Source: Natronorubrum sediminis
GTDB taxonomy: Archaea > Halobacteriota > Halobacteria > Halobacteriales > Natrialbaceae
NCBI RefSeq assembly: GCF_900108095.1
Contig: NZ_FNWL01000002.1
Location: 602,748 to 666,747, forward strand
Length of the DNA: 64,000 bases
Reading direction: 5' to 3'
Shown here one piece after another: positions 1-7,302 of this stretch. Made by a program: the position numbers and the translations under genes. Under the pieces are notes generated by a model that saw only the letters and a list, made by a program, of their open reading frames with translations, had not been told where the DNA came from and ran no database searches. The first letter of the stretch is position 1, and every line of letters starts with the position of its first letter.

Positions 1-323
1 ATGACGATGGTGTCGTACCCCTCTGTCGCCCGTTCGACGATCACCGTTCCCGGGCGTCCCGTCTCGATTTCGGTCGTGAGTTCGTGTCCGGACTCCTCGG
101 CTCGGTCGACCGCCTCGTCCAAGATGGTCTGTCCGCGCTCGGTCGCCTCGTCGGCGGCAGGGATTCGATCCTCCGGATTTTCGAAGGCCTCCCAGTACCC
201 CTCCGGGACTGGCACGACGTACAGGACAGTCACGTCGACGTCGTCGAACGTCTCGAACGTGTACTCGAGGGCTTTCTTCGCCGGCCCCGAGCCGTCGTAT
301 GGAACGAGTATTTGTTCAGTCAT
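1..323 (-). CDS. Universal stress protein UspA family (C-terminus cut by window edge)
   Basis: The reading frame starts at an ATG at 323 and runs off the left edge, giving about 107 of the roughly 140 residues usual for the family. The N-terminus MTEQILVPYDGSGPAKKALE is the first beta strand and first helix of the UspA fold, with the Asp that contacts the nucleotide in ATP-binding members. The later YVVPVPEGYW and GRPGTVIVERA stretches also match the fold. The ATP-binding GxxGxxxxxxG(S/T) loop near the C-terminus lies outside the window, so ATP binding cannot be judged. These are cytoplasmic dimeric proteins, common in many copies in haloarchaea, with no assigned specific role. Confidence 0.88.
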   Translation of the reverse strand, partial: MTEQILVPYDGSGPAKKALEYTFETFDDVDVTVLYVVPVPEGYWEAFENPEDRIPAADEATERGQTILDEAVDRAEESGHELTTEIETGRPGTVIVERATEGYDTIV

Positions 324-540
324 TACCCTTGTATTGGTGCTCTGGACGCATAATACAACGTCTGGGACTGAGCAGGTGTTTATATCGGCTCGACGGCCGA
401 CAACTCGCTTCGAGTCACCCCTTCGCGGACACGTTGTGGCGACGACAGGAGACGCTCTCCGAGAGCCCGTACCGACGGAATCGTTCCGTCACGACAGCGC
501 CAGTAACTATCACAGAAAAGCATGAATATAGCAGATAGAT

Positions 541-560
541 CCCCTATACGGGGGTTTTTT
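541..560 (+). promoter_or_regulatory. Hairpin plus T6 run in the ppc upstream region
   Basis: Four C residues (541-544) can pair with four of the G residues at 550-554 across a short TATA-containing loop, and TTTTTT follows directly (555-560). The element ends 24 bases before the ppc start. The CTATAC within it may serve as a TATA element, or the hairpin with its T run may act as a terminator or attenuator. The two readings cannot be separated from sequence alone. Confidence 0.4.
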
Positions 561-584
561 GGATGCGAGTCGTACGGGTACGGT

Positions 585-3302
585 ATGGGACTACACAACA
601 GAGAGCTCCGTCAGGACGTGCGAGAACTCGGCGCGTTGTTGGGGGACGTCCTCGAGCAACAGACCTCGAGACGCTCGTTCGAGACGGTCGAGTCGTGTCG
701 ACGAGCCGCGATCGAGTACCGGAGCGGTGATCTCGAGTCCCGAGAGCCACTCATCTCCGAGCTTCACGGACTCTCGCCACAACAACAGCGAATCGTCGCG
801 CGTGGCTTTACGACCTACTTCGAACTGATCAATCTCGCCGAGGAGCGCGAACGAGTACGGACGATTCGGAGTGCGTCCGACGACGGGGCCCTCGAGCACA
901 GTCTCGAAACCGCGGCCGAGGAGTTGGCCGAAGCCGACACAGAGACTGCAAAACAGGTGCTCGACGACGTCCTGATCGAACCGACGTTTACGGCCCATCC
1001 GACGGAGGCCCGCCGAAAAACGGTCAAATCGAAGCTGCGGACGATTTCGACGCACCTCGAGACCGTAGACGAGTGCTCGCTCACGACGAAAGAAGACGCC
1101 CAGCACTGGCGCGATGTCGACGCCGAAGTGACGAGCCTCTGGCAGACGCCACAGGTTCGCAATCGACAGCCCGAACCCGCAGACGAAGCCCGAAACGTCC
1201 AGTGGTACCTCGAGAACACGCTCTTCGACGTCGTCGGGGAAGTGTACGACGAACTCGCGGACGCCCTCGACGACGAACTCGAGGGGACGATCGACGTGCC
1301 GAAACTGTTCGAGTTCCGCTCGTGGGCGGGAAGCGACCGGGACGGAAACCCCTACGTCACCCCCGACGTGACCGCGGATACCCTCGAGCGTCAGCGTTCG
1401 GTCATTCTGGAGAAGTACCGCGAGCAACTCAAGCGTCTCTCCGGCGTCCTCAGTCAAGACGGCAGTCGGATCGACGTCGGCGCGGCGTTCGAAGCCTCGC
1501 TCGAAGCGGATCGTGAGCGACTGCCCGGCAGCGCACAAACTGCGGAGACGCGCTACCCCGGCGAACCCTACCGACAGAAGCTCAAACTGATGCGTGAGCG
1601 TCTCGAGCGCGTCGGTGACGTTCGCCCGGACGGCTACACAGATGCCAAAGAACTTCAGACGGATCTCGAGGTCATCGCTCAGAGCCTTCGGGACAACAAC
1701 GGTGAAACGGTCGCCGAAGCACACGTCGACCCCATCCGCAGGCAGGTCGCCACGTTCGGCTTCTCCCTCGCGAGTCTGGATCTGCGCGAACACCAGCAAA
1801 CCCACACCGACGCGATCGCAGCGGCACTCGAGAGCGAGGGAATCGACTATCACCGGCTGTCCGAAGACGAGCGCGTCGAGTTACTGACCGACGCAGTTCT
1901 CCAGGACGACCCCATTGTCGACCTCTCAGACACCGAGGGGCTCTCGGAGGAATCGGCCCGCGTGCTCCGCCTGTTCGACGAACTCGGCGACTGGCAGACG
2001 GAGTACGGCGTCCACGCCATCGACACCTACTGCATCTCGATGACCGAGGAGCCGAGTCACGTCCTCGAGGTGCTCTTCCTCGCCGATCAAGCGGGCGTCG
2101 TCTCCGTGCCCGAACACTGTGGCATCGACGTCGTGCCGCTGCTCGAGACCGAGTACGCCCTTTCGGGGGCCCGCCGGATTATGGGAACGCTCTTCGAGAA
2201 CGAGGCCTATGCGCAGGCCCTCGAGGCTCGCGGCCAAACGCAGGAGATCATGCTCGGGTACTCCGACTCGAACAAGGAAAACGGATTTTTAGCGGCGAAC
2301 TGGTCGCTGTACAAGAACCAGCGCCGACTCGGCGAGATTTGCGACGATTACGACGTGACGATGCGACTGTTCCACGGTCGCGGCGGCTCGATCTCTCGCG
2401 GCGGCGGGCCGATGAACGAAGCCCTGCTCGCGCTGCCGAACTCGACCGTCACGGGCCAGGTCAAGTTCACCGAACAGGGCGAAGCCATCGCAGAGAAGTA
2501 CGGTAATCCACGCATTGCCGAGCGAAACATCGAACAGATGCTGAACGCCCAGCTTCGAGCGCGGTTGTACGCGATGGACCAACCCGAGGCCGACATTCCC
2601 GAGGAGTGGCTCGAGGCGATGGAGACGATGGCAGACGCCGCCCGTCGAGAGTACCGCGACCTCCTCGAGAGCGAGGGCTTCGTCCGCTACTTCGAGCAGG
2701 CGACGCCGATCACGGTCATCGAGAACCTCGATCTCGGTTCGCGTCCCGCCTCCCGTTCGGGCGAGCGAACCGTCGAGGACCTCAGAGCGATTCCGTGGGT
2801 GTTCTCCTGGACCCAATCGCGGTGTATCATCCCCGGCTGGTACGCCCTCGCGACCGGCATCGACGCCTACCTCGAGGGAGAAACCGAGGCCGAAGACGGA
2901 CGCGACGGCGGTTCGTTGGACACGCTCCAGGAGATGTACGAGGAGTGGCCGTTCTTCCGGACGACGCTCGACAACGCCGCGCTCTCGCTCTCGCGAACCG
3001 AACTCGAGATCGCACACCTGTACGCCGACCTCGCGGACGACGACCTCGAGGGGCGGTTCTTCCCCCGGATCAGCGACGAGTACGAGCGAGCGATGGCCCT
3101 AATCACCGACATCGGCCAGCGCGAAAGCCTCCACACTCGCGATTGGCTCGGCGAGAGTCTGGCGCGACGAAATCCCTACGTCGATCCGCTGAACCTGTTA
3201 CAGGTCCACTTGCTCGACCGAAACCATCGAACTGACATCGAAGAGCGAACACTCCGATTGACGGTGAAGGGGATCGCGGCGGGAATGAAGAACACGGGCT
3301 GA
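585..3302 (+). CDS. ppc: Phosphoenolpyruvate carboxylase
   Basis: Cytoplasmic anaplerotic enzyme that joins PEP and bicarbonate to give oxaloacetate and phosphate. The 905-residue length fits the bacterial-type family. Visible signatures are TAHPTE near residue 138 with the catalytic His, GSDRDGNPYVT, LGYSDSNKENGFLAANW, and FHGRGGSISRGGGP near residue 595, which is the mobile catalytic loop. An in-frame ATG lies further upstream at 522, but the residues between (IADRSPIRGFFGCESYGYG) read through the hairpin region and look noncoding, so MGLHNREL at 585 is preferred. It stands alone, convergent with the next gene at 23 bases spacing. With the malic enzyme at 16-18 kb it sits at the PEP/pyruvate/C4 node. 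Confidence 0.96.
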   Translation: MGLHNRELRQDVRELGALLGDVLEQQTSRRSFETVESCRRAAIEYRSGDLESREPLISELHGLSPQQQRIVARGFTTYFELINLAEERERVRTIRSASDDGALEHSLETAAEELAEADTETAKQVLDDVLIEPTFTAHPTEARRKTVKSKLRTISTHLETVDECSLTTKEDAQHWRDVDAEVTSLWQTPQVRNRQPEPADEARNVQWYLENTLFDVVGEVYDELADALDDELEGTIDVPKLFEFRSWAGSDRDGNPYVTPDVTADTLERQRSVILEKYREQLKRLSGVLSQDGSRIDVGAAFEASLEADRERLPGSAQTAETRYPGEPYRQKLKLMRERLERVGDVRPDGYTDAKELQTDLEVIAQSLRDNNGETVAEAHVDPIRRQVATFGFSLASLDLREHQQTHTDAIAAALESEGIDYHRLSEDERVELLTDAVLQDDPIVDLSDTEGLSEESARVLRLFDELGDWQTEYGVHAIDTYCISMTEEPSHVLEVLFLADQAGVVSVPEHCGIDVVPLLETEYALSGARRIMGTLFENEAYAQALEARGQTQEIMLGYSDSNKENGFLAANWSLYKNQRRLGEICDDYDVTMRLFHGRGGSISRGGGPMNEALLALPNSTVTGQVKFTEQGEAIAEKYGNPRIAERNIEQMLNAQLRARLYAMDQPEADIPEEWLEAMETMADAARREYRDLLESEGFVRYFEQATPITVIENLDLGSRPASRSGERTVEDLRAIPWVFSWTQSRCIIPGWYALATGIDAYLEGETEAEDGRDGGSLDTLQEMYEEWPFFRTTLDNAALSLSRTELEIAHLYADLADDDLEGRFFPRISDEYERAMALITDIGQRESLHTRDWLGESLARRNPYVDPLNLLQVHLLDRNHRTDIEERTLRLTVKGIAAGMKNTG

Positions 3303-3325
3303 CCGTCTCGGTTCGGGTTCGAGCG

Positions 3326-3862
3326 CTAACTTTTCTCGGTGTCTTCGCCGTACCGTTCGGCGGCCGATTCGAATCCCAACTCGTCGTACTCGCGGCCGCG
3401 GCGCTCCTCGAGTGCGGCAATCGCGTCGGTGTCGGGGGAGGCGTCGTCGGTGATCCGCGCCCACGAGTTGTGGACTTTCGCGTGACACCATCGACAGAGG
3501 AAGATCGTGATCTCGTGAGAGAGTGTCTCGCCGTCGCGGCTATAGGATAAGTGGTGTTCCTCGAGCAGCGGTCGCTCGTCGTCGTGGGCCATGCGTTTTT
3601 CCTCGAGTCCACAGCGGACGCACTCCCGGTCGTGGTTTCGCGACCGAAAGTGGGGACAACTGCCCCACGTTTCGTCGGTTTCGGGGTCGACGACGGGGCA
3701 GGCATAGTCCTCGCTCGCACGCTCGCGGGCGAATTCGGGGTCGTGCTCGTAGTGGTCGAAGGCGTAGCGACACGTCCCCTCGCCGGTGAGGTAGTCACAA
3801 ACGCCGGCGAACTCGTAGGGGTCGTCGACGCCGACCGACGTTCCCCGTGGCGTTTTCTCCAT
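3326..3862 (-). CDS. Cysteine-rich HNH-like zinc protein (DUF7097-type, haloarchaeal)
   Basis: A protein of 178 residues with two Cys-rich parts. The N-terminal half has Cys pairs around CDYLTGEGTCRY and CPVVDPETDETWGSCPHF. The central part has CVRCGLEE, then EEHHLSYSRDGETLSHE, then FLCRWCHAKVH, which is the arrangement of an HNH nuclease: zinc-binding CxxC pairs with an HH in the first strand and a final His. Small haloarchaeal proteins of this kind are annotated only as domains of unknown function, and nuclease activity is inferred from the motif. It is convergent with ppc and divergent from the DUF192 gene. It could equally be a zinc-binding protein without catalysis. Confidence 0.7.
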   Translation of the reverse strand: MEKTPRGTSVGVDDPYEFAGVCDYLTGEGTCRYAFDHYEHDPEFARERASEDYACPVVDPETDETWGSCPHFRSRNHDRECVRCGLEEKRMAHDDERPLLEEHHLSYSRDGETLSHEITIFLCRWCHAKVHNSWARITDDASPDTDAIAALEERRGREYDELGFESAAERYGEDTEKS

Positions 3863-3985
3863 TCGCGCTCGTCGTTCGTTCGGGTGGCGAGCAGTTGAAT
3901 CTCACGGCCCTAGCCCACCCCGATGCGATGTGGGAGGAGTCCTCGAGCGAGAAGACTTTTGCAATCGGCTTGCCGACTCGAGGAC

Positions 3986-4447
3986 GTGCGGTTGGTTCAC
4001 TACCCGGTAGAAGGGGAGAGAGACGACACAGCCGATGGAAGCGACAGGGCAGATGGAGACGACACAGCCGATGGAGACGATACCGACCCAGCCACGTCGG
4101 AGCGCGCTCACCACGTCGTTGCGACGACCGTCGACGTAGCCGACACCGTTGTGAGCCAGACCCGTGGATTGATGTTTCGCCGGTCGATCCCCGACGACTA
4201 CGCACTCGCGTTCCGATTCGACACGACCAGAACGCGGGATATCCACATGCTGTTCGTCTGCTTCCCCATCGACGCCATCTGGGTTGCCGACGGGAACGTT
4301 CAGCGCGTCGAACGGATGCGCCCGTGGCGGAGTTTCGCTCGAGCGCGCTGTGACTTGCTCCTCGAGCTTCCGGCCGGTTCCGCCGACGATATCGTAGCTG
4401 GAGATCGGCTGGTGCTCGAGACGACTGCATCCGACAGCGATCGCTGA
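3986..4447 (+). CDS. DUF192 family protein with a low-complexity insert
   Basis: A protein of 153 residues. The C-terminal two thirds is a DUF192 domain: VADTVVSQTRGLMFRRSIPDD, then RDIHMLFVCFPIDAIWVAD, then the conserved RMRPW. The function of this domain is unknown; many members are exported, but I see no signal peptide here. GTG at 3986 (VRLVHYPVEGE) is chosen because haloarchaeal relatives usually begin with a similar MRLVH stretch. An ATG at 3923 would add 21 arginine-rich residues. Residues 14-31 are three in-frame copies of an 18-base unit (4025-4078) that encode D-T/R-A-D-G-S/D, an insert not expected in the family. Confidence 0.75.
   Translation: MRLVHYPVEGERDDTADGSDRADGDDTADGDDTDPATSERAHHVVATTVDVADTVVSQTRGLMFRRSIPDDYALAFRFDTTRTRDIHMLFVCFPIDAIWVADGNVQRVERMRPWRSFARARCDLLLELPAGSADDIVAGDRLVLETTASDSDR
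4025..4078 (+). repeat. In-frame 18-base tandem repeat, three units
   Basis: Three adjacent 18-base units (4025-4042, 4043-4060, 4061-4078) of the form GACACAGCCGATGGAGAC. Units 1 and 3 differ at two positions and unit 2 at a few more. They lie in frame within the DUF192 gene and expand an acidic linker near its N-terminus. Confidence 0.8.
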
Positions 4448-4462
4448 CTCGACTCGACCGTG

Positions 4463-4529
4463 TTGACCGACTCGACCCGACCCGACCGTGCTGACCGACT
4501 CGACCCGACCCGACCGTGCTGACCGACTC
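4463..4529. repeat. 28-base tandem repeat between convergent genes
   Basis: Two exact 28-base units (4463-4490 and 4491-4518), each beginning TGACCGACTCGACCCGACCC, are followed by a partial third copy (4519-4529) and preceded by a degenerate one (about 4446-4462). They fill the gap between the stop codons of the DUF192 and HGPRT-like genes. There is no spacer/repeat alternation, so this is a simple minisatellite and not a CRISPR array. Confidence 0.85.
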
Positions 4530-4546
4530 GATTTGCAACCGCCCCG

Positions 4547-5107
4547 TCACTCGACGATTTCGACCGCCCCATCCCGCACTCGGATGTCGAGCAGGCTGGT
4601 AACCTCACGAGAGAGGTCCTCGTGTGGAACGTCGACGCGCCGGAGGACAACGACCACGTCCGCGATTTCGGCTTCGGCAGCCTCGAGCGCCTCACAGACC
4701 GCCTCGATCGTCCCGCCCGAGGAGAGCACATCGTCGACGAGGACGACACGGTCGCCCGGGTCGACGCCGTTGAGAAAGAGGTCGCTCTCGCCGTAACTGG
4801 TCTCCTGGTGGACGGCGACCTCGTCCGGAAAGCCGTACGAACGCTTGCGGACGACAGCGAGGGGAAGCTCACTCGCGAGCGAGAGTGCCGTTCCGTGGTG
4901 AATGCCCATCGCTTCGGGCGCGACGAGCGTGTCGACGTCGGTGAGATCGACCCGCTGGCGAATCCCGTCGGCGATCGCTCGCAACACCGTCGGCTCGATC
5001 GGTGGAACGCCATCGCTGACGCCGTGAACGAAGTACTCGTAGCCGTCGCGGTCGACGACCGGGGCCTCGCGAACCGATCGGGCCAGCGGCTCCAGAATTG
5101 GATCCAT
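4547..5107 (-). CDS. HGPRTase-like purine phosphoribosyltransferase
   Basis: A protein of 186 residues of the type I phosphoribosyltransferase fold. VVLVDDVLSSGGT is the PRPP-binding motif with its two acidic residues and the Ser/Gly/Thr loop. LVAPEAMGIHHGTAL and AVVRKRSYGFPDEV match haloarchaeal proteins annotated as HGPRTase-like (Hpt) and related to adenine phosphoribosyltransferase. It would salvage a purine base with PRPP to give a nucleotide; whether adenine, guanine or hypoxanthine is used cannot be read from sequence. The start is ATG 5107 (MDPILEPLARS), since the upstream extension to 5242 reads through promoter DNA. It is divergent from the citramalate/isopropylmalate synthase. Confidence 0.85.
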   Translation of the reverse strand: MDPILEPLARSVREAPVVDRDGYEYFVHGVSDGVPPIEPTVLRAIADGIRQRVDLTDVDTLVAPEAMGIHHGTALSLASELPLAVVRKRSYGFPDEVAVHQETSYGESDLFLNGVDPGDRVVLVDDVLSSGGTIEAVCEALEAAEAEIADVVVVLRRVDVPHEDLSREVTSLLDIRVRDGAVEIVE

Positions 5108-5216
5108 ACTCGAGAGACGATACAGCGCGCGAGTGCAAGGTTGTTCGGGTGATTCGAGCACTGTGAACGTGTTCGTGGTGCCCGCGTGTGATCCACACTC
5201 GAGCGGGACCGGCGGA

Positions 5217-5246
5217 TTTAAGAGCGGATACTGCGATAGCATCGCA
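5217..5246 (+). promoter_or_regulatory. TATA element and 15-base dyad ahead of the citramalate/isopropylmalate synthase
   Basis: TTTAAG at 5217-5222 is a good haloarchaeal TATA element. Perfect dyad TGCGAT-AGC-ATCGCA lies at 5232-5246, ending about where transcription should start. An operator between TATA and start site would block polymerase, so a repressor site is a reasonable inference. The regulator is not known. Confidence 0.5.
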
Positions 5247-5250
5247 TACC

Positions 5251-5307
5251 ATGTCCGAGGATAGAGGAAGTCGGGGCAACCCGGCTGGGCGTGAAATTCT
5301 CCGATGA
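5251..5307 (+). CDS. Possible 18-residue leaderless upstream ORF
   Basis: ATG at 5251 is 4 to 5 bases from the start site predicted from the TATA element at 5217. It opens a short frame [18 protein letters not shown] that ends in TGA at 5305-5307, overlapping the GTG start (5291) of the synthase gene in another frame. Its translation could bring ribosomes to the overlapping start. It has only one Leu and one Ile, so it does not look like a classical amino-acid attenuation leader. It may also be chance. Confidence 0.3.
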   Translation: MSEDRGSRGNPAGREILR

Positions 5308-6865
5308 ACAGCTTCCAACTACCGATTCACTCCTACCTGTGACTCACTCCGCTGCAGATACGATTTCCCCAGACCGTACAGTCCGCCTGCTCGATACGAC
5401 ACTTCGCGACGGCGAGCAAGCGCCGGGCGTCTCGCTCTCGCCCGACGAAAAAGTCGACATCGCTCGCGGCCTCGAGCGTGCCGGCGTCTCCGTCATCGAA
5501 GCCGGAAGCGCCTGTACCGGTGCGGGTGAGCGACAGGCGATCTCTCGCGTAACCGACCTCGATCTCGATGCGCGCGTCACCAGCTTCTGTCGCGGCATCG
5601 AAGCCGACATCGACCTCGCACTCGAGTGTGACGTCGACGGCGTCCACCTTGTCGTCCCCGCGAGCGATCGTCACGTCGAAGGCAAGGTCGGCACCTCTCG
5701 CGAGGACAACCTCGCGACGACCGCCGAACTCGTCGGCTACGCCGCCGATCACGACCTCTGGGTCGAAGTCATCGGCGAGGACGGCTCTCGAGCCGACCTC
5801 GAGTACCTCGAGGAACTCATGGCGACCTCGCTCGAGGCCGGAGCCGACCGTGTCTGTTTTGCGGACACCGTCGGCCACACCGGTCCCGAACGCACCGCCG
5901 AGGCAGTCTCGCGACTCGCCGAACTCGGCCCCGTCAGTGCTCACACGCACGACGATCTCGGGTTAGGCGTCGCGAACGCGCTCTCGGCCGTCTCCGCCGG
6001 TGCCGACCTCGTCCACTGTACGGTAAACGGCCTCGGCGAACGCGCCGGAAACGTCTCACTCGAGGAGGTCGCGATCGCCCTCTCGCACGTCTACGACGTC
6101 GAGACGCTCGAACTCGAGGAACTGTACGACGTCGCCCAGAACGTCTCGCGAGCGACGGGCGTCCAGCTCCCGCCGAACAAAGCCGTCATCGGCGAGAACG
6201 CGTTCACCCACGAGAGCGGCATCCACACCGACGGGACGCTCAAAGACGACAAGATGTACGAGCCCTATGCACCCGAGACGGTCGGGCGGGAACGACGCCT
6301 CGCACTCGGTAAACACACCGGGCGTGCAGGCGTCAAGGCCACGCTCGAGGAACACGGCGTCGAGGCCGACGACGATTCGATCGCCGAAATCGCGACGCGC
6401 GTCACGGAACTGGGCGACCGCGGCCGTCGGGTCACGGACGCCGACTTGCTCGCCATCGCCGAAGACGTGACCGGCGACGACCGCGAACGCGTCGTCGAAC
6501 TCCTGGATCTCTCGGCGACCAGTGGCGGCGCGGTTCCGACCGCGAGCATTCGACTCGCCGTCGACGGCGAAGAACGCGTCGCCAGCGGTACCGGCTCCGG
6601 TCCGGTCGATGCCGCCGTCTCCGCCGTCCGCGAAGCGCTCGGTTCGATGGCCGACGCGGAACTCGAGTCCTACCACGTCAACGCCGTGACGGGCGGCACG
6701 GACGCCGTCGTCACCGTCGAAGTGACGATGGTCCGCAACGATCGGTCGGTCACAGTCGCCCGCAGCGAGGCCGACATCACCCGCGCCAGCGTCGAGGCGA
6801 TGGTTGACTCACTCGACCGACTGCTCGCCGCTGACACCAAACCACTCACACCGGCCGACGACTGA
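5291..6865 (+). CDS. (R)-citramalate synthase / 2-isopropylmalate synthase (LeuA family)
   Basis: A protein of 524 residues of the DRE-TIM metallolyase family. [19 protein letters not shown] near residue 32 carries the DRE-like metal-binding start, [18 protein letters not shown] has the two metal-binding His residues, and [16 protein letters not shown] is the second family signature. The last 120 residues fit the LeuA dimer (allosteric) domain. The reaction is condensation of acetyl-CoA with pyruvate (isoleucine route) or with 2-oxoisovalerate (leucine route); archaeal paralogues of both kinds are this similar, so I leave the symbol open. The gene is solitary, with no leuBCD beside it, which leans towards citramalate synthase. 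The start is GTG 5291; an alternative is GTG 5339. Confidence 0.88.
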   Translation: MKFSDEQLPTTDSLLPVTHSAADTISPDRTVRLLDTTLRDGEQAPGVSLSPDEKVDIARGLERAGVSVIEAGSACTGAGERQAISRVTDLDLDARVTSFCRGIEADIDLALECDVDGVHLVVPASDRHVEGKVGTSREDNLATTAELVGYAADHDLWVEVIGEDGSRADLEYLEELMATSLEAGADRVCFADTVGHTGPERTAEAVSRLAELGPVSAHTHDDLGLGVANALSAVSAGADLVHCTVNGLGERAGNVSLEEVAIALSHVYDVETLELEELYDVAQNVSRATGVQLPPNKAVIGENAFTHESGIHTDGTLKDDKMYEPYAPETVGRERRLALGKHTGRAGVKATLEEHGVEADDDSIAEIATRVTELGDRGRRVTDADLLAIAEDVTGDDRERVVELLDLSATSGGAVPTASIRLAVDGEERVASGTGSGPVDAAVSAVREALGSMADAELESYHVNAVTGGTDAVVTVEVTMVRNDRSVTVARSEADITRASVEAMVDSLDRLLAADTKPLTPADD

Positions 6866-6998
6866 CACTCGAGGGCGGTGTACGATTCGCTGCGAGTGGA
6901 ATTTCCCCGATTCGATTTCAGGTTCGATTCTGAAGACCGAAACTGTGCTACTATCTACTGTTTCGGTTCCCGACTTCGAGCACGCGCTCGCTACCCGA

Positions 6999-7196
6999 CT
7001 ACTCGAAGTACTCTCGATCGTGGATATCCCACGGGTCGAAGAGGTACACGACGGCGAGAAAGAGTGCCATGACCACGACGAACAGGCGTGCGCCTTCTCC
7101 GAGTGTCGATGGAAGACCGGGCTCGAGTGTCGTTGCCATCACCGCTGCGACGCCGATCCACAGACTGCCGACGATTAGCCGCTGACGAACGCTCAT
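6999..7196 (-). CDS. Small two-helix membrane protein
   Basis: A protein of 65 residues with two hydrophobic segments: LIVGSLWIGVAAVMATTL (about residues 7-24) and LFVVVMALFLAVVYLF (about 38-53). It ends in a polar tail, DPWDIHDREYFE. I do not recognise a family with a known role. The start MSVRQRL gives a positively charged N-terminus, as expected for a cytoplasmic end. It lies just downstream of the Fe-S protein gene on the same strand and could be co-transcribed with it (106 bases apart). Confidence 0.6.
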   Translation of the reverse strand: MSVRQRLIVGSLWIGVAAVMATTLEPGLPSTLGEGARLFVVVMALFLAVVYLFDPWDIHDREYFE

Positions 7197-7302
7197 ACGT
7201 CGCCTTTCGAGTGAGGCGTACTAAAGCCGACGAGTCTCCACGGACTGATGAATTTCCACGGCCCGATGAGTCGTTCCAGACCGGCGGCGTTCTCGTTCCG
7301 CC

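Noticed and set aside
591-1853. Minus-strand frame of 420 residues
   Set aside because: It is antisense to the N-terminal half of ppc, with composition of a mirror frame.
4463-4529. Possible CRISPR array
   Set aside because: The repeat units are directly adjacent without unique spacers, and no cas gene is present. The same applies to the repeats at 21870 and 45801.
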